NCBI GenBank assembly: GCA_002362145.1
Contig: DETX01000082.1
Location: 1-15,759 of the forward strand
Source: Clostridiales bacterium UBA3277
Lineage (GTDB): Bacteria > Bacillota > Clostridia > Oscillospirales > Oscillospiraceae
Direction of reading: 5' to 3'
Length of the DNA: 15,759 bases
Shown here: piece after piece, positions 12,093-15,759 of the stretch
Layout: every line of letters starts with the position of its first letter
Position numbering within the stretch: the first letter of the stretch is position 1
Notes under the pieces: generated by a model
Told to the model about the DNA's origin: nothing
The model's database searches: none
Seen by the model: the letters and a program-made list of their open reading frames with translations, nothing else
Translations under genes and position numbers: made by a program

Positions 12093-12788
12093 ATGGCTGA
12101 GAAAATTTTAATCGTGGACGACGAGCGGGAGATCACCGATCTGGTGGCGCTGTATCTGGAAAATGAGCGGTTTACCGTTTTCAAATGCTATACCGCCCAG
12201 GAGGCCCTGGGCTGCATCGCGGCGGAGGGCCTGGATCTGGCTATTTTGGACGTGATGCTTCCCGATATGAGCGGCTTTGAGCTCTGTAAGCGGATTCGCC
12301 AGGAATTTCACTACCCGGTCATCATGCTGACCGCGAAAATCGCCGAGGTGGACCGGATCACCGGCCTGACCCTGGGGGCCGGCGACTATGTGACGAAGCC
12401 CTTTCTTCCTCTGGAGCTGGTGGCCCGGGTGAAGGCCCAGCTGCGGCGCTATAAGCAGTATAATACCGGCGCCCAGCCGGATGAGAACGTGATCACCTGC
12501 AATGGGCTGACCCTGAATGTCAAGACCCGGGAGTGCACCCTCAACGACAAGCCCCTGACCCTGACGCCTACAGAGTTCTCCATTTTGAGAATTCTCTGCC
12601 AGAATTACGGCAGCGTGGTCAGCGCGGAGGATCTGTTCCACGGTGTCTGGGGCGAGGAATACTACACCAAAAACAACAACACCATCACCGTGCACATCCG
12701 GCATCTTCGGGAAAAAATGGGCGACTCCTTCGAGTCCCCCAAGTATATCAAAACCGTATGGGGAGTGGGGTATAAAATTGGAAACTAA
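12093..12788 (+). CDS. vanR: VanR-type OmpR-family response regulator
   Basis: 231-residue DNA-binding regulator. Receiver domain 1-115: acidic pocket Asp9/Asp10, phospho-acceptor Asp53 (LAILDVMLPD), Thr80 (MLTAK), Lys102 (TKPF). Winged-helix effector domain about 130-231, with LTPTEFSILRILCQNYGSVV, NNNTITVHIRHLREKMGD and KYIKTVWGVGYKIGN. Many segments match the enterococcal VanR I recall (ILIVDDE, PLELVARVKAQLRRYK, LTPTEFSILRILC, NNTITVHIRHLREKM, the C-terminus), so VanR family membership is firm. The glycopeptide role is not: no vanH, vanA/B or vanX lies in the window. GGAGG precedes the start. It overlaps the kinase gene by 11 nt. Likely self-regulated through the 11985-12017 repeats. Confidence 0.9.
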   Translation: MAEKILIVDDEREITDLVALYLENERFTVFKCYTAQEALGCIAAEGLDLAILDVMLPDMSGFELCKRIRQEFHYPVIMLTAKIAEVDRITGLTLGAGDYVTKPFLPLELVARVKAQLRRYKQYNTGAQPDENVITCNGLTLNVKTRECTLNDKPLTLTPTEFSILRILCQNYGSVVSAEDLFHGVWGEEYYTKNNNTITVHIRHLREKMGDSFESPKYIKTVWGVGYKIGN

Positions 12789-13929
12789 GGGAAAATCTCT
12801 GGCGAAAGCCGCCGTCTTTGTCGCTGTGACGGCGGCGATCATCTTGGGCGGATACGCCTTCGCCGACGTGGTTCTGGCGGGCAGAGCCGCCAACTGGTTC
12901 GAAAAGACCTTTTTCATCGACATGGGCATCGCCTACTGGAACAACGGCGGCAGCGTCCACGTCCATGTTCTGAGGTGGGACCAGCTCAAGCACTTTCTTC
13001 TGGAGTGCACCCTGATCCTGGGGACCATTTGGGCCCTGACCATCGCCCTGACCCATTTTCTTGCCGCCAGAGCCGCCCAGCGGGACACCGCCCGGCGCAT
13101 CGGGAAGATGATGCGCGCCTACTTTGCCCCGGGAAACGAAGAGGCCGTTTTCCCCAAAAAGTATGAGGACGTGGCCGCCTATGCCGCCATTTTGAAGGAC
13201 CAGTTTCAGCACAACGAGGAAATTCTGAGGGCGGAATCTGAGCGGAAAAACGATCTCATTGCCTACCTGGCCCACGATCTGAAAACCCCCCTAACCTCGG
13301 TGATCGGCTACCTGAGCCTTCTGAAGGAGGCGCCGGATATGCCCGCCGAGCAGCGGGCCAAGTATACGAGCATCACCCTGAACAAGTCCCTGCGGTTGGA
13401 GAACCTCATCAACGAATTCTTTGACATCACCCGGTACAACCTCCACGAAATTGTGCTGGAAGAAGAGCGCTTCGACCTGGGCTATATGCTCATGCAGATG
13501 GCAGACGAATTCTACCCCGTTTTGGAGCCCCAGGGCAAGACCATCAGCATCCACGCCGACGACGAGCTGTCCATTACCGCCGACCCGGACAAGCTGGCCC
13601 GGGTATTCCACAACATTCTCAAAAACGCCATTGCCTACAGCTATGACCATACCGACATTGAGATCAAAGCGGCCCGGGAGGGGCAGAGCCTGGTGATTTC
13701 TGTGGCGAATTTCGGCAAGACCATCCCCAAGCAGAAGCTGGACTCCATATTTGAGAAGTTCTACCGGCTGGACGACGCCCGCTCCACCAATACCGGCGGC
13801 GCGGGTCTGGGCCTCGCCATCGCCAAAGAAATCGTCACGGCCCACGGGGGCAGCATCTCCGTTTCCAGCGAGAAGCAGGTCACCACCTTTACCGTCGTGC
13901 TGCCCATGTCGCCCCAGGCGGAAAATTAA
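12778..13929 (+). CDS. vanS: VanS-type membrane sensor histidine kinase
   Basis: 383-residue partner of the upstream regulator. Membrane segments at about 8-34 and 73-98 bracket a roughly 38-residue external loop, the likely sensor surface. HisKA domain: phospho-acceptor His166 in LIAYLAHDLKTPLTSVIGYL (160-179) and dimerisation helix AKYTSITLNKSLRLENLINE. ATPase domain: N-box NILKNAIAYS (279-288), NFGKTIP, FEKFYRLD, and GGAGLGLAIAK (340-350). No ATG exists at the right place; I use TTG at 12778, with GGAG/GGGG upstream. It overlaps the vanR stop, close to the TTG-started, overlapping vanS of Tn1546 as I remember it. An internal ATG far upstream lies within vanR and is not credible. Signal sensed: unknown. 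Confidence 0.9.
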   Translation: METKGKSLAKAAVFVAVTAAIILGGYAFADVVLAGRAANWFEKTFFIDMGIAYWNNGGSVHVHVLRWDQLKHFLLECTLILGTIWALTIALTHFLAARAAQRDTARRIGKMMRAYFAPGNEEAVFPKKYEDVAAYAAILKDQFQHNEEILRAESERKNDLIAYLAHDLKTPLTSVIGYLSLLKEAPDMPAEQRAKYTSITLNKSLRLENLINEFFDITRYNLHEIVLEEERFDLGYMLMQMADEFYPVLEPQGKTISIHADDELSITADPDKLARVFHNILKNAIAYSYDHTDIEIKAAREGQSLVISVANFGKTIPKQKLDSIFEKFYRLDDARSTNTGGAGLGLAIAKEIVTAHGGSISVSSEKQVTTFTVVLPMSPQAEN

Positions 13930-13943
13930 GAAAGCCGTAATCA

Positions 13944-13976
13944 GTAAGGGATTTCTTAGGAAAATCTTAGGAAAAT
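13944..13976 (+). promoter_or_regulatory. VanR-type operator upstream of the lipoprotein pair
   Basis: Three tandem 11-mers: GTAAGGGATTT, CTTAGGAAAAT, CTTAGGAAAAT, the last two identical. Order and spacing match the array at 11985-12017, including the weaker first unit. It lies 14 nt after the vanS stop and before an extended -10 promoter. Confidence 0.7.
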
Positions 13977-14011
13977 CCTTCTTTTTTCTTAACGTATCCC
14001 AGGGGATAACC

Positions 14012-14020
14012 TGCTATGAT
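14012..14020 (+). promoter_or_regulatory. Extended -10 promoter of the lipoprotein genes
   Basis: TGC-TATGAT at 14012-14020 without a convincing -35 (TTAACG at 13989 is 20 bp away). A weak -35 with an upstream direct-repeat operator suggests activation by the response regulator. Confidence 0.55.
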
Positions 14021-14053
14021 AGGGTCACAACCACCGCGAAAGGATGTGTCCTC

Positions 14054-15502
14054 ATGAAAAAGAAATCCGTTAGCGCCGGGCTCTGCGGAGCTTTGTGCCT
14101 CTCCCTGCTGGCGGGCTGCGCGGAGAGCCCCAAAAAGGACGTGGTCACCAGCAAAAATGACGGCGTTTTCCAGCAGAACATCACCGTCCAGGCCACAGCC
14201 CCTCTGGACGAAAGGCTGACCTACCAGGATACCTTCACCAGCACCGACGGGACGGTGACCTACACCCTGGACCTTGACCAGGAGCTAAGCTCTCAGCCCC
14301 TTCCCGTGGTGGAGGTGGTGCCCCATTACCTCACCGGAGAGGATGTAGAACGGGTGGCCCGGGCTATTTTCGGCGACGCGGAATTCTACGAGAAGATGCC
14401 CCAGACGGACCCGAAATTCTCCAAGCAGCAGCTGCAGGCGTACATAAGCTGGATGTCCGGCCTTGCAACCCAGGACGCCCTGGCCAGGTTATATCAACGG
14501 GAGGGTAACGGGCACACGGATTTTTCCGAGGAAGTGGACCTGATCAAGTGGTATATCCAGTATTTCACCACCCAGCTGGAAACCGCCCCGGAGGAAAATC
14601 CTCAGAAGCCCTGCGACTGGACCTTCCGGGGAGATAAGGCATACCAGAGAGACGCCCATGGAAATGACGTCATTTCCGCAACGGTGAAGCTGGGAGACAT
14701 CGAGTACAATATTTACGCCCTTTGCAGGGACAAGAAGGATTACAAGCTCAGCGAGGTCTCCGTCGGGCTCTCCAGCGGGCTAGGCTTATTTGGCGAAACG
14801 GATTATCTGCGGGCGAAGCTGTGCCGGACCCCGGAGCCCACCGAAGAACAGGTTACAGCCGCCCGGGAGAAGGCCCAGGCGCTTCTGGACCGGATGGAGC
14901 TGGGCACATGGGGAATCCGGGATGTTCATGTGGAGAAGCAGGACTTTGTGGATGCCCCGGAATACACGATTGAGGTGCTGACCACCCCGGTATTTGGGGG
15001 TGTTCCCGCCCTTGACGGGCAGCTGATCTACTTGACCGGCAGCGACGCGAACGCATCTAGCTACAAAATTTCCTGTGCCAGTTTCCGATTTTCCGCCAAC
15101 GGCGACCTGATTTCCTTCGATTTGGAATCTCCCGTGGACGTCAAATCGGTGGTCAACGAAGGCGTCGCCACCCTGCCCCTGGAAGAACTGATGGACAGGG
15201 TAAAAAACTACTTTTCCCTAACCGGTTTGGAGGAGACAAAACAGTACGGCGTCATGAATTCCTGGTATCCCGAGCCTATGACCTGTCAGGTGACGATAAG
15301 CGAATTGGAATATGGTCTGGCCCGGATGAATGTCCCCAACCAGGAGGGTGTTTTCTACTATTCCCCCGCCATTGTCGTATACGGCCATCCCGATTTTTAC
15401 AGCCAGGCCACGGGAGAGCATCTGGAAAACTTTTTTGAAACCGGGCAGAACGAGCGCTACGATCTGGTCTGGATCAATGCCGTGGACGGCAGTATTCTGT
15501 AA
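14054..15502 (+). CDS. Surface lipoprotein, DUF6034-like (first tandem copy)
   Basis: 482-residue predicted lipoprotein on the outer face of the membrane. Signal peptide 1-21 with lipobox LLAGC, Cys22 anchored. It begins the mature part with SPKKDVVTSKNDGVFQQN and continues with TYQDTFTSTDGTVTYTLDLD and PLPVVEVVPHYLTGEDVERVARAIFGD. These features resemble Firmicutes lipoproteins annotated DUF6034 (recalled, not searched). No catalytic motif is evident; long beta-rich stretches alternate with charged helices, and the C-terminus reads YDLVWINAVDGSIL. AAAGGA precedes the ATG. It follows the VanRS genes, has its own promoter with a putative VanR operator, and is followed 18 nt later by a near-identical copy. 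Function unknown; a role in envelope sensing or in the VanRS response is an inference from context. Confidence 0.88.
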   Translation: MKKKSVSAGLCGALCLSLLAGCAESPKKDVVTSKNDGVFQQNITVQATAPLDERLTYQDTFTSTDGTVTYTLDLDQELSSQPLPVVEVVPHYLTGEDVERVARAIFGDAEFYEKMPQTDPKFSKQQLQAYISWMSGLATQDALARLYQREGNGHTDFSEEVDLIKWYIQYFTTQLETAPEENPQKPCDWTFRGDKAYQRDAHGNDVISATVKLGDIEYNIYALCRDKKDYKLSEVSVGLSSGLGLFGETDYLRAKLCRTPEPTEEQVTAAREKAQALLDRMELGTWGIRDVHVEKQDFVDAPEYTIEVLTTPVFGGVPALDGQLIYLTGSDANASSYKISCASFRFSANGDLISFDLESPVDVKSVVNEGVATLPLEELMDRVKNYFSLTGLEETKQYGVMNSWYPEPMTCQVTISELEYGLARMNVPNQEGVFYYSPAIVVYGHPDFYSQATGEHLENFFETGQNERYDLVWINAVDGSIL

Positions 15503-15520
15503 ACAGGAGGTATCTCTCAT

Positions 15521-15759
15521 ATGAAAAAGAAGTATTTTACCGCCGGGCTCTGCGGAGCTTTGTGCCTCTCCCTGCTGGCGGGCTGCGTAGAAAATCCCAA
15601 AAAGGATGTGGTCACCAGCAAAAATGACGGTGTTTTCCAGCAAAACGCCACCGTTCAGGCCACGGCCCCTCTGGACGAAAGGCTGACCTACCAGGATACC
15701 TTCACCAGCACCGACGGGACGGTGACCTACACCCTGGACCTTGACCAGGAGCTAAGCTC
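15521..15759 (+). CDS. Surface lipoprotein, DUF6034-like (second tandem copy, 3' end off window)
   Basis: First 79 residues of a second lipoprotein. Lipobox LLAGC again gives Cys22, followed by VENPKKDVVTSKNDGVFQQN. It differs from copy one mainly at residues 5-8 and 23-25 and just after residue 40, and is identical from about residue 49 to the window edge. AGGAGG lies upstream of the ATG at 15521, stronger than the first copy's site. With only 18 nt between genes and no promoter seen there, it should share the upstream copy's transcript. The rest, and whether further copies follow, is outside the window. Confidence 0.92.
   Translation, partial: MKKKYFTAGLCGALCLSLLAGCVENPKKDVVTSKNDGVFQQNATVQATAPLDERLTYQDTFTSTDGTVTYTLDLDQELS

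Larger units (their letters stand above)
14054..15759 (+). repeat. Tandem gene duplication, unit 1467 bp
   Basis: The sequence from 15521 repeats that from 14054 with no gaps for all 239 visible bases, with about 17 substitutions by my count, clustered near the start. The last 95 bases (14198-14292 versus 15665-15759) are identical. The unit equals one gene plus spacer. Confidence 0.95.

Noticed and set aside
12643..12777. Upstream ATG extension of vanS into vanR
   Set aside because: It would lie deep inside the DNA-binding domain of vanR, with no ribosome-binding site; TTG at 12778 fits the membrane topology and the VanS family.
1..15759. CRISPR array, insertion sequence, prophage or integron site
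   Set aside because: No regularly spaced repeats, transposase or integrase motifs, or target-site duplications; the 18-bp repeats occur only twice and fit a promoter duplication.

Overview
The window looks like a chromosome segment from a GC-rich, low-oxygen gut Firmicute, probably Oscillospiraceae/Eubacteriales. This is an inference from: strong AGGAGG ribosome-binding sites, consensus TTGACA/TATAAT promoters, the ylxM-ffh and rplM-rpsI pairs, VanR/VanS-type regulators, a lipoprotein resembling Firmicutes DUF6034 proteins, and a heavily G+C-biased codon third position. No rRNA, tRNA, CRISPR array, transposase or phage gene was seen.

Layout, left to right. (1) 1-1889, minus strand: 5' part of ffh (SRP GTPase), ylxM with its own perfect promoter and a 5' leader hairpin, and a GNAT acetyltransferase. 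(2) 2068-2406, plus: a 76-aa protein of unknown function with clean promoter and terminator. (3) 2518-5747, plus: a zinc-type ABC importer (znuA-znuC-znuB, joined by ATGA overlaps) with trmO as a fourth gene, closed by a hairpin shared with convergent genes. (4) 5750-8005, minus: an 84-aa tail-anchored protein, dusB, and a secreted M23-type peptidase. (5) 8056-10052, minus: an ECF sigma factor and a 402-aa protein built from a periodic N-[CG]-[AS] ladder, preceded by a 150-bp control region. That region holds two copies of a TGCARC-N17-CGTTAT promoter-like element inside an 18-bp direct repeat. (6) 10056-10793, minus: a TtcA-family PP-loop tRNA thiolase. (7) 10914-11928, plus: rplM-rpsI with an L13-leader-like hairpin. 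(8) 11985-15759, plus: a VanR/VanS-type two-component system followed by two tandem, nearly identical lipoprotein genes (the second cut by the window end). The same triple 11-bp direct repeat (core CTTAGGAAA) lies upstream of vanR and upstream of the lipoprotein pair.

Most of the window is housekeeping: protein targeting, ribosomal proteins, tRNA modification (trmO, dusB, ttcA) and zinc uptake. Two modules are less ordinary. One is the probably self-activating ECF sigma plus solenoid-like protein. The other is a VanRS-type system with no resistance genes in view, whose apparent operator sites link it to a duplicated lipoprotein. Both look like surface- or stress-signalling modules, but their functions are inferred from context only. 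All family calls come from motif recognition by eye; no database search was run.
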